Shown here one piece after another: positions 18,259 to 27,764 of a stretch of DNA of 64,000 nucleotides. Position 1 is the first letter of the stretch. The number at the start of each line of letters is the position of its first letter. The position numbers and the translations under genes are program-made. The notes under the pieces were generated by a model. It was not told the origin of the DNA, made no database searches, and saw only the letters and a program-made list of their open reading frames with translations. Origin of the DNA: Thalassolituus alkanivorans (GTDB taxonomy: Bacteria; Pseudomonadota; Gammaproteobacteria; Pseudomonadales; Oceanobacteraceae); contig NZ_JAJAEL010000049.1 of assembly GCF_020447205.1 (NCBI RefSeq), positions 353,355-417,354 of the forward strand, read 5' to 3'.

Positions 18259-19443
18259 ATGACTATGTCCAAACAAATTAAAATTCCGGCCACCTATATG
18301 CGTGGCGGCACCTCTAAGGGTGTATTTTTCAGCCTGACCGATTTACCTGAAGCGGCTCAGGTACCGGGAGACGTGCGCGATAACATTCTGTTGCGTGTTA
18401 TTGGCAGTCCAGACCCGTACGGTCAGCAGATCGATGGCATGGGCGGTGCCACGTCCAGCACCTCAAAGACCGTTATTCTGGCGAAAAGCGAACAGCCGGA
18501 TCACGACGTGGATTATTTATTCGGCCAGGTGTCGATTAATAAGCCTTTTGTGGACTGGTCAGGTAACTGCGGTAATTTAACCGCTGCCGTTGGGGCATTT
18601 GCCATTGCCAAAGGTCTGGTCGCGGCCGATCGTATTCCGCACAACGGCATTTGTACTGTGCGTATCTGGCAAAAAAATATTCAGAAAACCATTATCGCCC
18701 ATGTACCGATCACCGATGGTGAGGTGCAGGAAACCGGCGATTTTGAGCTCGACGGCGTAACCTTTCCGGCAGCGGAAGTGGTGATTGAATTTATGGACCC
18801 GGCGGATGGCGAAGGTTCTATGTTCCCGACCGGTAACGTAGTCGATGATCTCGAAGTTCCGGGCATTGGTACGTTCAAAGCCACCATGATTAATTCCGGT
18901 ATTCCGACCATTTTTGTCAATGCGGCGGATATTGGTTACAAAGGCACCGAGCTGCAGAAAGACATTAATTCCGATGCCGAAGCGCTGGCGAAATTTGAAA
19001 CCATGCGTGCTTACGGCGCGGTAAAAATGGGTTTAATTGCCGACATTTCCGAAGCGGTTGCGCGCCAACACACGCCGAAAATTGCTTTCGTGGCACCTGC
19101 AACGGATTACGAAGCATCCAGTGGCAAACAGATTTCTGCAGCCGATATCGATGTCTGCGTACGTGCGTTATCCATGGGGAAATTACACCATGCGATGATG
19201 GGTACGGCGTCGGTGGCCATCGCAACGGCGGCGGCGGTACCTGGTACGCTGGTGAATCTGGCGGCCGGCGGTACCGAACGTGACTCCGTAACCTTTGGTC
19301 ATCCGTCCGGTACATTACGCGTGGGTGCAGCGGCGGCGTTGGTTGATGGCGAATGGACGGCGACCAAAGCTGTAATGAGCCGCAGTGCGCGGATAATTAT
19401 GGAAGGTAATGTGCATATTCCTGCCGACAACATCCATCTCTGA
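18259..19443 (+). CDS. prpF: 2-methylaconitate cis-trans isomerase, AcnD-accessory protein
   Basis: Isomerises 2-methyl-trans-aconitate to 2-methyl-cis-aconitate so that the AcnD route connects to PrpB. 394 residues, diaminopimelate-epimerase-like fold. The start (MSKQIKIPATYMRGGTSKGVFF) and GNCGNLTAAVGAFAI are family signatures. ATG 18259 or 18265 could be used; GAAAGAG lies just ahead. Codon choice seems more AT-rich than in prpB-prpC. It is separated from acnD by 140 bp holding a terminator and a palindrome. Confidence 0.95.
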   Translation: MTMSKQIKIPATYMRGGTSKGVFFSLTDLPEAAQVPGDVRDNILLRVIGSPDPYGQQIDGMGGATSSTSKTVILAKSEQPDHDVDYLFGQVSINKPFVDWSGNCGNLTAAVGAFAIAKGLVAADRIPHNGICTVRIWQKNIQKTIIAHVPITDGEVQETGDFELDGVTFPAAEVVIEFMDPADGEGSMFPTGNVVDDLEVPGIGTFKATMINSGIPTIFVNAADIGYKGTELQKDINSDAEALAKFETMRAYGAVKMGLIADISEAVARQHTPKIAFVAPATDYEASSGKQISAADIDVCVRALSMGKLHHAMMGTASVAIATAAAVPGTLVNLAAGGTERDSVTFGHPSGTLRVGAAAALVDGEWTATKAVMSRSARIIMEGNVHIPADNIHL

Positions 19444-19462
19444 AGCAACATTCCTTATAGGG

Positions 19463-19480
19463 GTACTCCGGCCGGAGTAC
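19463..19480. repeat. 18-bp perfect palindrome after prpF
   Basis: GTACTCCGGCCGGAGTAC has no loop and no following T-run, so it is a poor terminator. It may be a protein-binding dyad. It lies 20 bp after the prpF stop. Confidence 0.5.
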
Positions 19481-19590
19481 TCCATACTCATTAATGGCCC
19501 GTATGGCAAAGGTTCGGTCTTGCTGTAAGTCAGGGTTTGACCTTACGACGTATTTAACATGAGTAATCTTTTTATATGGATGGCTAATGT

Positions 19591-20379
19591 ATGCGTCGGT
19601 TCTTGCTGGTTCTTTTGTTGCTGTTGCCAGGCGTTGGGGTAAGTCAGGCTGCTGAGAGGTTAAATGATGCGGAAGCCGTTAATTATGCCGGTAGTCTGCG
19701 TTATTTGTCGCAGCGGGTTATGAAAAATTATCTGGCGGTTGGCGCTGCTATTCGCCCCGATAAGGCCCATCAGCAATTGGATGAAAGTGTTGCGGAATTT
19801 GAACAACACTTGCAGCAGCTGCTTGATTATGCTGCAGATTCTGATTTGCAAAAATCGTTACGCCAGATCGAATCTTTGTGGCAACAGCAGCGCCAGATGC
19901 TGCTGTCCACACCACAAAAAGATCAGGCAAAAACCTTGTTGCAGGATAATAATCGCTTGCTGGCTTTATGTGAGCAAACTACTCATGCCATCAGTCAGGC
20001 CATTACTCAAGCCACCAACAGGCCCGAAGCTCTGCTGATTAATATTGCCGGACGACAACGGATGCTATCGCAGAAAATTGCCAAAGCTTATTTTGCTCTT
20101 TATTGGAATGTTCAGGATGAGGGGTTAAAGGCCGAATTTGAGCAGGCTGTGCAGCAATTTTCATTGGCCATGACGCAATTGCAGGGTAGCCCTGAGAGTA
20201 CCGAACAGATTCGTCAGGCGTTGGCCAGGGTTGATTCGCAATGGACTTTTTCCCAGACCGGTTTTGCCTTAAATAAGGAAGGCCGTTATGTGCCGACGGT
20301 TATCGCTGTAACGACAGAATCCATTTTGTGGAAAATGGATGCCATTACTCATCAATATGAAGAGTTGATGAATCTCTGA
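19591..20379 (+). CDS. Periplasmic protein with two PilJ/NarX-type sensory domains
   Basis: 262 residues with a signal peptide (MRRFLLVLLLLLPGVGVSQA). Two copies of the type IV pili chemotaxis-transducer N-terminal domain are marked by NYAGSLRYLSQRVMKNY (about 29-45) and NIAGRQRMLSQKIAKAYF (about 151-168), each leading a helical hairpin. In NarX and PilJ this module is the periplasmic part of a membrane receptor. Here there is no transmembrane or signalling domain, so the protein is freely exported. It may bind ligands and present them to a receptor (inference). Confidence 0.8.
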   Translation: MRRFLLVLLLLLPGVGVSQAAERLNDAEAVNYAGSLRYLSQRVMKNYLAVGAAIRPDKAHQQLDESVAEFEQHLQQLLDYAADSDLQKSLRQIESLWQQQRQMLLSTPQKDQAKTLLQDNNRLLALCEQTTHAISQAITQATNRPEALLINIAGRQRMLSQKIAKAYFALYWNVQDEGLKAEFEQAVQQFSLAMTQLQGSPESTEQIRQALARVDSQWTFSQTGFALNKEGRYVPTVIAVTTESILWKMDAITHQYEELMNL

Positions 20380-20428
20380 GTATGGAGCGTCGCTGAAATA
20401 TTTGTACATGGTAGTGGGCATACAAGCT

Positions 20429-20463
20429 AAGGCACAGCCCAAAGGCTGTGCCTTATGTTTTTT
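20429..20463 (+). terminator. Rho-independent terminator
   Basis: AAGGCACAGCC-CAAA-GGCTGTGCCTT followed by ATGTTTTTT, an 11-bp perfect stem. It ends transcription of the PilJ-like gene; the opposite gene ends at 20462. Confidence 0.85.
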
Positions 20464-22357
20464 AAAGCGCCCGCTGCTGGTCGCGCAGTGCATCTTCAAC
20501 GGCAAAGCGCATATATTGATCGTTCTGAGGAATGCGTTTAAGAAAATTCACAATGTCTGTATCCGGCTGCATTTTTCCTAAGGTCTCAACCATGCGGCGC
20601 TGCACCAGAGGTTCGTAGGTGGAAATCATCGACATCATCTTTTCCTGCACACCTCTGCCTAATTTAATCAGGGCGTTTTGTGCCTCTTCCGGAATTTTAT
20701 GATCAAGATCGCCGAGGCTTTCTATCAATAGTTCCTGTGCGCGTAAATCCTGGGTGCGGATATTTCCCAGTACGGTGATCAGATGGCGTTTCATGGTCGT
20801 GCGGTAAGGGCCGCTGGCCTGCACGCGCACACGCTCCAATTTACGGATAACGAGGTCTTCTGAAGCCGCCGCGCGCGTTCCGTAAGCAACCAGATACTCT
20901 CCGTAAGCATTTAATTCCATGGCATTGCCGTCACCGAATAACCGGTCAGCACATTCTCTTGGCGTACAGGCTTCGGAGTCGGGCAGGTTATAACGGATAA
21001 ACCACAGGTTCTTCTGTACCTCATTAATGCGCTGGCCTTTGATGATCTGAGCAAACAGCTTTGGATAGCGGCCGAGTATATTCTCGATTAATGCTGCCTG
21101 CTGCTGATTTTCTTCGGCGTTACGTTCCAGTGTTGTCAGCAGGTAATACATTGTTTTGGCAGTGTTGTCGTTGAGGGTGTCTTTTTGCTCGTTCAGTTTT
21201 TCCAGCAGCAGATTAAAGCTGTTGCTGGCCAGTTCCTGGTTGCCGGCTGCCTTCAGCTGGTTTTTATAAAAATCGGTAATGGGTTTAACCATGTCATTAA
21301 TGTCCGGCAGCTCGCCACTGTACTGCTGGAATAATTCAGCCCCGATAGCCGGCTGGCGATAAGCGCTGGCTTTAATAATGCGTGCGGTCAGTTCCCCAGC
21401 GCTCAGGGCAGGGTTGCCGACTTTTCCTTTTTCTGCCGCCTGAATCAATGACTGCAGTTGATTTTTCAGTTGTAGCGCGGTTTGTGGCTGATAGCTGGGC
21501 TTACCGCTGCGCGTATCATCGGGGGATTTATCGCTGTAATTGGATAACGCTGACAGCAGAGGCTGCAGGCGGTCTTCTGGCAGGCGCTGCAGGCTGCTGA
21601 GCATGGTTTCCCATTCAGTTGGTGTGATGCCGTTATCTTTGGTAATGGCGTATTTTGCGATGCCTGGAAGATATTCGGACAGATTATGCGGTGCAATCTG
21701 TGCCAGCTGGACAAACAGATAGTCCCGGTAGCCAGTAGCGGGATAGCGGCTCTGGGTGAGGGAGTAGAGCACGTTATATTGCCAGTCGTTGCAGTCGTTA
21801 TCGAAAGGCGCTTTTAATGCAAAAGCGACCAGCTCGGCATTTTTATCCGGGCTTGGGGCTTTATGTAATGTGATTTTTACCTGCTCACGTACGGCGTCAC
21901 AGGGGTTTTTACCACCACTGCCAATAATGGTTGCAATCTGGGTGCTTAAACCATCAGGGTCGACTTCAATTTCCGCTTTCAGGTAAAAATTTTCGCCATC
22001 CCATTTTTCTTCAAGGATCTTTGTTTTTGTCAGCGCGCTGGCAAATGTCTGGTAGTTGGCCTGCACAGTACGGCTGAATTCTTCTTTATCGAGGGTTTCG
22101 GTGTTGCTGAAGCTGGATTGCACCTGTACACCGACTTCTTCAATTAACAGCACCTGAAGTTGTTGCAGGGCGGCTTTGCGGGCGGAAACCTTTGAATCAT
22201 TTTCGCTGGCGTTGTAGGTGTACTCACGCACCATGGTCATCGACTCGGCACTGGCGCTCTGGCTGAATATTGTGCAGATGATCAGTGCCAGCAGCAGCTG
22301 TAAATAAGGCTGCTTGGCTGAATATGCGACGGGCATAATGGATAGGGCTTTGGCCAT
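20462..22357 (-). CDS. Exported protein with FlgT/LPP20-like N-domain and HEAT-like helices
   Basis: 631 residues. A long signal peptide (hydrophobic core about 18-35, ending SASA) precedes a domain at about 40-135 with the pattern ARKAALQQLQVLLIEEVGVQV and a beta strand FYLKAEIEVD. This is the look of FlgT-N/LPP20-type periplasmic domains. The rest is helical, and the C-terminal 150 residues read like HEAT repeats (LITVLGNIRTQDLRAQELLIE, ALIKLGRGVQE, MVETLGKMQPD). Not recognised as a named gene. It faces the PilJ-like gene and is transcribed toward it. It may be a scaffold in the cell envelope (inference). Confidence 0.75.
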   Translation of the reverse strand: MAKALSIMPVAYSAKQPYLQLLLALIICTIFSQSASAESMTMVREYTYNASENDSKVSARKAALQQLQVLLIEEVGVQVQSSFSNTETLDKEEFSRTVQANYQTFASALTKTKILEEKWDGENFYLKAEIEVDPDGLSTQIATIIGSGGKNPCDAVREQVKITLHKAPSPDKNAELVAFALKAPFDNDCNDWQYNVLYSLTQSRYPATGYRDYLFVQLAQIAPHNLSEYLPGIAKYAITKDNGITPTEWETMLSSLQRLPEDRLQPLLSALSNYSDKSPDDTRSGKPSYQPQTALQLKNQLQSLIQAAEKGKVGNPALSAGELTARIIKASAYRQPAIGAELFQQYSGELPDINDMVKPITDFYKNQLKAAGNQELASNSFNLLLEKLNEQKDTLNDNTAKTMYYLLTTLERNAEENQQQAALIENILGRYPKLFAQIIKGQRINEVQKNLWFIRYNLPDSEACTPRECADRLFGDGNAMELNAYGEYLVAYGTRAAASEDLVIRKLERVRVQASGPYRTTMKRHLITVLGNIRTQDLRAQELLIESLGDLDHKIPEEAQNALIKLGRGVQEKMMSMISTYEPLVQRRMVETLGKMQPDTDIVNFLKRIPQNDQYMRFAVEDALRDQQRAL

Positions 22358-22446
22358 GGATCGTCCTTGCTGAAAATTTCTGATTCGGGTGAGGATATTA
22401 CTGATAACTGTCTCGTCAGTCAGCAGTGAAACGTTTTTGCGGGCTA

Positions 22447-22473
22447 TAAAAAAACCGCCCGGAGGCGGTTTTC
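22447..22473 (-). terminator. Rho-independent terminator of rne
   Basis: On the minus strand AACCGCC-TCC-GGGCGGTT is followed by TTTTTT, 40-65 bases after the rne stop codon. Confidence 0.8.
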
Positions 22474-22514
22474 AGTCAGTAACAGACGGCGACGTACGTT
22501 GTCGCCTGTCGGTG

Positions 22515-25500
22515 TTACTTGTTGTGCTCGTCGGCTTCTGTTGCTGTTTCAGCTTCAGTTGCCGCAGTGGTTTCTGCCGCTGGTTCAGCGTCAGCTACAA
22601 CCACAGATTCGGCAGCTGGCTCTGCAACGGCTTGCTCGGCCGGTGCTGCTGCCTGTTCCGCACTATCCGCATTGCGGCGGTTGCGCGGATCATTAGGCGC
22701 ACGACCTCCCGGGTTGCGACGACGTCCACGACGGGATGCACGATCATTGCCCTGGGTTGCTGTAGCTGCTTCTTCCTGAGAAGTCGTTACTTCTGCTTCG
22801 CTTGTTTCTGCTTCGGTTGCTTCTGCCAGGGCCTTTTCTGTGGCGGCTGGTTTTTCCTCAGCAACAGTCACTTCAGGCTGGGAGGCCGTTCCTTCAGCTG
22901 GCTGAGCGACAGCTTCCTGCGCTTCAGCTGCTTCAGTAGTCTGTACTTCTGCAGTTTGTGTTTCAGCAGCAGGGGCTTCAGTGACTTGAGTATCAGTGGC
23001 CAGAGTTTCAGTGGTATGAGCCTCTGTAGTCTGGGTTTCTGCAGCTGCAGGAGCTTCAGTCGCCGGAACTTCCGCTACGGCTTCCTGAGCATCAGCACTT
23101 TCAACAGCTGCTGACTGCTCAGCGGTTTCTGCTTTTACTTCGCTGGTCTCAGCATTGGCTGCTTCGACAGCGGCATCCGCTGCATTGGCGTCAGTGTTTT
23201 CCCCGTTGTCTGCTTCAGCGGCACCGGCTTTGGCCGGGCGGTCGTCACGGTTGCGGTTGCGGCGACGGCTGTTACGTGAGCGGCGGGTTGTCTTTTCGCC
23301 ATTCTCATCAGCGTTGCTTTCGCTGCCCGCATCCGTGCTGTTACCGGCATCGGCAGGGGGTGCTGCATTTTCGCTTACAGCACTATCTGCAGCTACTACA
23401 GCCTGTTCTTCAGCGGCCTGTTCGTTGCTGTTTTCTTCAGTGTTGGCAGTGTTAGCCTGGGTATTGTTGCGCTCGCCCCGTTCACCACGGTTGCGACGAC
23501 GACGACCCTCTGGGCGGCCTTCGCTGCTGCGGTTACCGGCATCGGCGGTTTCGCTGGCCACTACGCTGCTGGCTGCTTCGTTTTCGGTCAGTTCAACTTT
23601 GTCATTGCGGACTTCGTTGCGTGGTGCACGATTGCCGCTGCGGTCACGGCGTGGTGCACGTGGTTCGTTGCTGGCTTCGGCTTCATTGCGCTCGGCACGG
23701 TTGTCGTTACGTTCACCGTCGTTACGGTTATCGTTGCGATTGCGGGCAGGGCGGTCATTACGGTTGCGACCGGAGCGTTCGCCACGACCTTCGTTGCGGC
23801 TTTCGCTACGGGTTTCGCTGCGATTGCCGCGCTCGTTATCACCATCGCTGCGGTCATCGCGGTTGCGCTCGTTACGATTGCGGTTGCGGCCACGGTCATT
23901 GCGGTTGCGTTCGTTACGGTTGCGCTCATTGCGGCCGTTACTGCTTTCTTCGCGGGCTTTTTTCGGCGCAGGTTTTTCTTCCTGCTTTTCACCGCCATCA
24001 AACAGCGCAGACAGGGCGCTGCCAATTTTGCTCCACAGACCTTTGCTGGCTGTTGCTTCGCTTGTCGTTGCAACCGGTGCAGCGGCAGGAACGCTGTGAG
24101 CACCGGCTTTAACCGCAGCTTGCTGTACTTTGCTGGTTTCGCGGATGGTCAGATCCAGACCGTATTCGGTCTCTTCTTCTTCCATCTTGTGTTCGTAGCT
24201 GACTTCGCCGATCAGGCTGTCATCCGGACGCAGACGCAATACTTCGTAGTGCGGTGTTTCCATGTTCGGATTCGGCAGAACCACGACTTTACTGCCGTGA
24301 CGGGCTTCGATACCGGCGATCAGGGTGCGTTTTTCGTTCAGCAGGAAGGTAGCAACGGATACCGGCACAATGGCGCGGATCTGTCCGGTGTTCTCTTTTG
24401 CGGCTTCTTCTTCGATCAGGCGCAGAATTGACAGACCGGTAGACTGAATATCACGCACAACACCAGTACCGTTACAGCGCGGGCATACGTGGCCGCTGGT
24501 TTCTTCCAGCGACGGACGCAGACGCTGACGCGACATTTCCATCAGACCGAAGCGGGAAATACGGCCAACCTGTACGCGGGCACGATCCACTTCCAGTGCT
24601 TTCTTCAGGCGGGTTTCAACTTCGCGCTGATTCTTGCTGGACAGCATGTCGATAAAGTCGATCACTACCAGGCCGCCCATATCGCGCAGGCGCAGCTGGC
24701 GGGCAATCTCGTCGGCCGCTTCCAGGTTGGTGTTCAGTGCGGTTTCTTCGATATCGGCACCTTTGGTGGCGCGCGCCGAGTTGATGTCGATAGACACCAG
24801 GGCTTCGGTTGGATCGATAACGATAGAGCCACCGGATGGCAGTTTCACTTCGCGCTGGAAGGCCGATTCGATCTGGCTTTCAATCTGATAGCGGTTGAAC
24901 AGCGGTACGGCATCGGTGTAGCGCTTGAACTTGTTCTGGTAGTGCGGCATGACCTGCTGCACAAAGCCCAGAGCTTCTTCGTAGGCGGCATCGGTGTCGA
25001 TCAGTACTTCACCGACGTCCTGACGCAGGTAGTCACGGATGGCACGGATGATAACGTTGCTTTCCTGCAGCAGCAGGCAAGGAGCAGGGCGCTCGTCGGA
25101 GGCGCGCTTGATGGCGTCCCACAGGTGAACCAGATAATTCAGGTCAGCCTGCAGTTCTTCGGCGCTGCGGCCAATACCGGCCGTGCGGACGATAACGCCC
25201 ATTTTGTCCGGTACGGTCACACCTTTCATGGCTTCACGCAGTTCGGTGCGTTCGTCGCCTTCGATGCGGCGGGAGATGCCGCCGGCACGTGGATTGTTTG
25301 GCATCAGTACCAGGTAGCGGCCAGCCAGGGATACCTGAGTGGTCAGTGCGGCACCTTTGTTACCACGCTCTTCTTTGTCGACCTGAATGATGACTTCCTG
25401 ACCTTCGCGCAGCACATCTTTGATGTTGATGCGGCCTGGGCCTGGGTCTTTAACAAAGTATTCGCGGGCAATTTCTTTCAGTGGCAGAAAGCCGTGACGC

Positions 25501-25688
25501 TCAGCACCGAAGTCGACAAACGCGGCTTCCAGGCTGGGTTCGATGCGGGTGATTTTACCTTTATAGACATTGGACTTCTTCTGCTCGCGGGAGCCGGACT
25601 CAATATCGAGGTCGTAGAGTTTCTGGCCATCTACAAGGGCTACACGCAACTCTTCAGGCTGAGTTGCATTGATAAGCATTCTTTTCAT
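22515..25688 (-). CDS. rne: Ribonuclease E
   Basis: Endoribonuclease that starts mRNA decay and rRNA/tRNA processing and scaffolds the degradosome. 1057 residues. The catalytic half (about 1-510) holds the S1 domain ([21 protein letters not shown]), the Mg-binding VVIDFIDM and the zinc-link CPRCNGTG. The C-terminal half is disordered: an Arg/Asn-rich block (about 590-720) that should bind RNA, then a long Ala/Glu/Thr-rich acidic stretch, and a final basic patch ([13 protein letters not shown]). The tail is unusually repetitive. Preceded by a leader of nearly 400 nt. Confidence 0.96.
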   Translation of the reverse strand: MKRMLINATQPEELRVALVDGQKLYDLDIESGSREQKKSNVYKGKITRIEPSLEAAFVDFGAERHGFLPLKEIAREYFVKDPGPGRINIKDVLREGQEVIIQVDKEERGNKGAALTTQVSLAGRYLVLMPNNPRAGGISRRIEGDERTELREAMKGVTVPDKMGVIVRTAGIGRSAEELQADLNYLVHLWDAIKRASDERPAPCLLLQESNVIIRAIRDYLRQDVGEVLIDTDAAYEEALGFVQQVMPHYQNKFKRYTDAVPLFNRYQIESQIESAFQREVKLPSGGSIVIDPTEALVSIDINSARATKGADIEETALNTNLEAADEIARQLRLRDMGGLVVIDFIDMLSSKNQREVETRLKKALEVDRARVQVGRISRFGLMEMSRQRLRPSLEETSGHVCPRCNGTGVVRDIQSTGLSILRLIEEEAAKENTGQIRAIVPVSVATFLLNEKRTLIAGIEARHGSKVVVLPNPNMETPHYEVLRLRPDDSLIGEVSYEHKMEEEETEYGLDLTIRETSKVQQAAVKAGAHSVPAAAPVATTSEATASKGLWSKIGSALSALFDGGEKQEEKPAPKKAREESSNGRNERNRNERNRNDRGRNRNRNERNRDDRSDGDNERGNRSETRSESRNEGRGERSGRNRNDRPARNRNDNRNDGERNDNRAERNEAEASNEPRAPRRDRSGNRAPRNEVRNDKVELTENEAASSVVASETADAGNRSSEGRPEGRRRRNRGERGERNNTQANTANTEENSNEQAAEEQAVVAADSAVSENAAPPADAGNSTDAGSESNADENGEKTTRRSRNSRRRNRNRDDRPAKAGAAEADNGENTDANAADAAVEAANAETSEVKAETAEQSAAVESADAQEAVAEVPATEAPAAAETQTTEAHTTETLATDTQVTEAPAAETQTAEVQTTEAAEAQEAVAQPAEGTASQPEVTVAEEKPAATEKALAEATEAETSEAEVTTSQEEAATATQGNDRASRRGRRRNPGGRAPNDPRNRRNADSAEQAAAPAEQAVAEPAAESVVVADAEPAAETTAATEAETATEADEHNK

Positions 25689-26152
25689 GCTGTACGTTAA
25701 GCTCGTTCTGGCAACGTACCGGCTGGCAATGCCGGACTATTCCGGCCACTACCAAAATATTTATGGGTGCTTTGCAGCAGTTGTCAGCGCCGTTTTCGGG
25801 TCGCCTGACCTGTCTCGCAGTGGTGCCTCTGGTTTGTTGTGCACCAACACTGTCCATAATTTGATAATGCGAGATTGCCCGCAGGTCGCTGCGTGGTTTA
25901 TCTCACTGGGCGGGCGGCCATTGGCCTGCGCTCGCCGTAATTATTCGTCAGGAAGAGTTTTAACAGTATGTCTTCTTCCTTATACTCTGCCGCTTGATCG
26001 GCCTGGCCTCGCCTTTCGGCTGATCTTGATCGTCGGCTGGGTTGTACGCTTTCTCTGTGCCGACCAAGGCCGTGGGCGAATATAGCAACATTGGTTGCGC
26101 CCCGCAAATGCCATACCACAAATAAATCCGCCGCCTGGGCTGCTTCGAACCT
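25689..26152. other. 464-bp rne/rluC divergent intergenic region (rne leader)
   Basis: No convincing gene. On the minus strand it holds the candidate rne promoter and a long leader. Hairpin-capable stretches include GCCGGAATAGTCCGGC near 25732-25747. In E. coli a 361-nt rne leader mediates feedback control by RNase E; the similar length and setting here suggest the same, but homology is not shown. Confidence 0.6.
26079..26107 (-). promoter_or_regulatory. Candidate rne promoter
   Basis: On the minus strand TTGCGG (26107-26102), a 17-bp spacer, then TATATT (26084-26079). Transcription from here gives a leader of about 385 nt before the rne ATG at 25688. Confidence 0.5.
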
Positions 26153-27121
26153 ATGTCAAATCACGAAATCGATACCGGTAAAGTATCGCTGTTGACGGTG
26201 ACCGCCGATAACGATGGTCAGCGTGTCGATAATTTTCTTATCTCTGTTTTAAAAGGTGTGCCCAAGACGCTGGTGTACCGCATCATCCGTAAAGGCGAGG
26301 TGCGGGTAAATAAAGGAAGGGTGAAGGCGGATACCCGCCTGGTGTCTGGTGATGTGGTGCGGGTGCCGCCGCTGCGGATTGCCGAGCGCGATGAGACGCC
26401 GGATGTATCACCGGCACTGCAGGAAATTCTGCAGAATGCCATCCTGCATGAAGATGATGGTCTTCTGGTGGTGAATAAACCCCACGGGCTGGCCGTGCAT
26501 GGTGGCAGCGGGGTGAATCTGGGGCTGATTGAAGCCTTGCGTAAAATGCGCCCGGATCATCGCTTTCTTGAACTGGTGCATCGTCTCGATCGTGATACCT
26601 CGGGCGTTATTATGATTGCCAAAAAGCGTTCAGTACTGACGGCTTTGCAGCGCATGCTGGCGAACAAATCAGGTATCAGTAAAAAGTATCTGGCCATGGT
26701 GCACGGGCATTGGCCTGCTTCTGTGACCGAAGTGCGCGAACCGCTGCTGCGTTTTGAACGCCAGTCCGGTGAGCGCATGGTGATGGTGAGTCCGGAAGGT
26801 AAAACGTCACTGACCAAAACCACCCTGAAGGCCTCGGGGTCGCATTACTCATTAATAGAAGCAGAGCCGGTGACCGGGCGTACCCATCAGATTCGGGTGC
26901 ACTGTCAGTTTCAGGGCTGCAGTATTGCCGGTGATGTGAAGTACTGCGACCGCTCGCAGCAGGATATCGACAAGCGTCAGGGGGTTAAGCGTTTGTTTCT
27001 GCATGCCTGGCAGTTGTCTTTCCGCCATCCTGACAGTGGTGAGCGCCTGCAGATCAGTGCGCTGCCGGACGATGAATTCAGCAGTATTTTAAAGAAGGCG
27101 GGGTGTGAGTTTGCGCTTTAA
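26153..27121 (+). CDS. rluC: 23S rRNA pseudouridine synthase
   Basis: Makes pseudouridines at 955, 2504 and 2580 (E. coli numbering) of 23S rRNA. 322 residues: N-terminal S4 RNA-binding domain (about 22-85, RVDNFLISVLKGVPKTLVYR) and catalytic domain with HRLDRDTSG at 143-151 (Asp146 catalytic). Divergent from rne, as in E. coli and Pseudomonas. The following HAD gene begins 17 bases inside its 3' end. Confidence 0.95.
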   Translation: MSNHEIDTGKVSLLTVTADNDGQRVDNFLISVLKGVPKTLVYRIIRKGEVRVNKGRVKADTRLVSGDVVRVPPLRIAERDETPDVSPALQEILQNAILHEDDGLLVVNKPHGLAVHGGSGVNLGLIEALRKMRPDHRFLELVHRLDRDTSGVIMIAKKRSVLTALQRMLANKSGISKKYLAMVHGHWPASVTEVREPLLRFERQSGERMVMVSPEGKTSLTKTTLKASGSHYSLIEAEPVTGRTHQIRVHCQFQGCSIAGDVKYCDRSQQDIDKRQGVKRLFLHAWQLSFRHPDSGERLQISALPDDEFSSILKKAGCEFAL

Positions 27122-27764
27122 ACTGATTATTTTTGACTGGGACGGTACGCTGGTCGACTCCACCCAGCGCATTGTTGACAGTATGCAGCAGGCCGCCGGC
27201 GAGGTGGGACTGCCGCAGGTGCCAGATGCTGCAGTACAGAACATTATTGGTCTTGGCTTGCCGGAGGCGCTTCGTACGGTATGGCCGGCGATTGATGAGC
27301 CGCAATTGCAGGCCATGACGCAGGTGTATGCGCGCTATTTCGTCGCTGACAGTCAGGTTGCCATGGGCTTCTTTCCCGGAACTCCGGAGTTTCTGGAAGG
27401 TCTGGTTGAGCGGGGCCATTTACTGGCGGTTGCTACTGGCAAAAGCCGGCGCGGACTCGACCGGATGCTGCGCGACCTGAAAATAGGGCACAGATTCGCT
27501 GCGACCCGCTGTGCCGATGAAACCCGCTCGAAGCCGCATCCGCAGATGCTCAGGGAATTGCTGAGTGAGCTGAACATTGCGCCGGATGAGGCGCTGATGG
27601 TCGGCGATACCACCTACGACCTGGATATGGCCAATGCTGCCGGTATGGCGTCTGTGGCCATGGGGCATGGCGCGCATGATGATCGCGTGCTTCTGGCTTG
27701 TGGTCCGCTGGCCATCTGCCATAGCATTCAAGAACTTAACGACTGGATACGTATTAATGGATAA
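27105..27764 (+). CDS. HAD-family hydrolase (phosphoglycolate-phosphatase-like)
   Basis: 219 residues from GTG 27105. HAD motif I FDWDGTLVDS (nucleophile Asp11, Asp13), motif II/III region with Thr in LLAVATGKSRRG and Lys in SKPHPQM, and motif IV MVGDTTYDLDMANAAG. Overlaps rluC by 17 bp and sppA by 8 bp. The conserved position between rluC and sppA is shared with Pseudomonas. The substrate is uncertain; small phosphorylated metabolites are typical. Confidence 0.9.
   Translation: MSLRFKLIIFDWDGTLVDSTQRIVDSMQQAAGEVGLPQVPDAAVQNIIGLGLPEALRTVWPAIDEPQLQAMTQVYARYFVADSQVAMGFFPGTPEFLEGLVERGHLLAVATGKSRRGLDRMLRDLKIGHRFAATRCADETRSKPHPQMLRELLSELNIAPDEALMVGDTTYDLDMANAAGMASVAMGHGAHDDRVLLACGPLAICHSIQELNDWIRING

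Noticed and set aside
23155..24099. Long plus-strand frame (314 codons) opposite rne
   Set aside because: Ser/Leu/Arg-only composition is the complement of the repetitive Arg/Asn/Glu codons of the rne tail; no start context.
24489..25700. 403-codon plus-strand frame opposite the catalytic half of rne
   Set aside because: Antisense shadow of a clearly recognised gene; no domain and no ribosome site.
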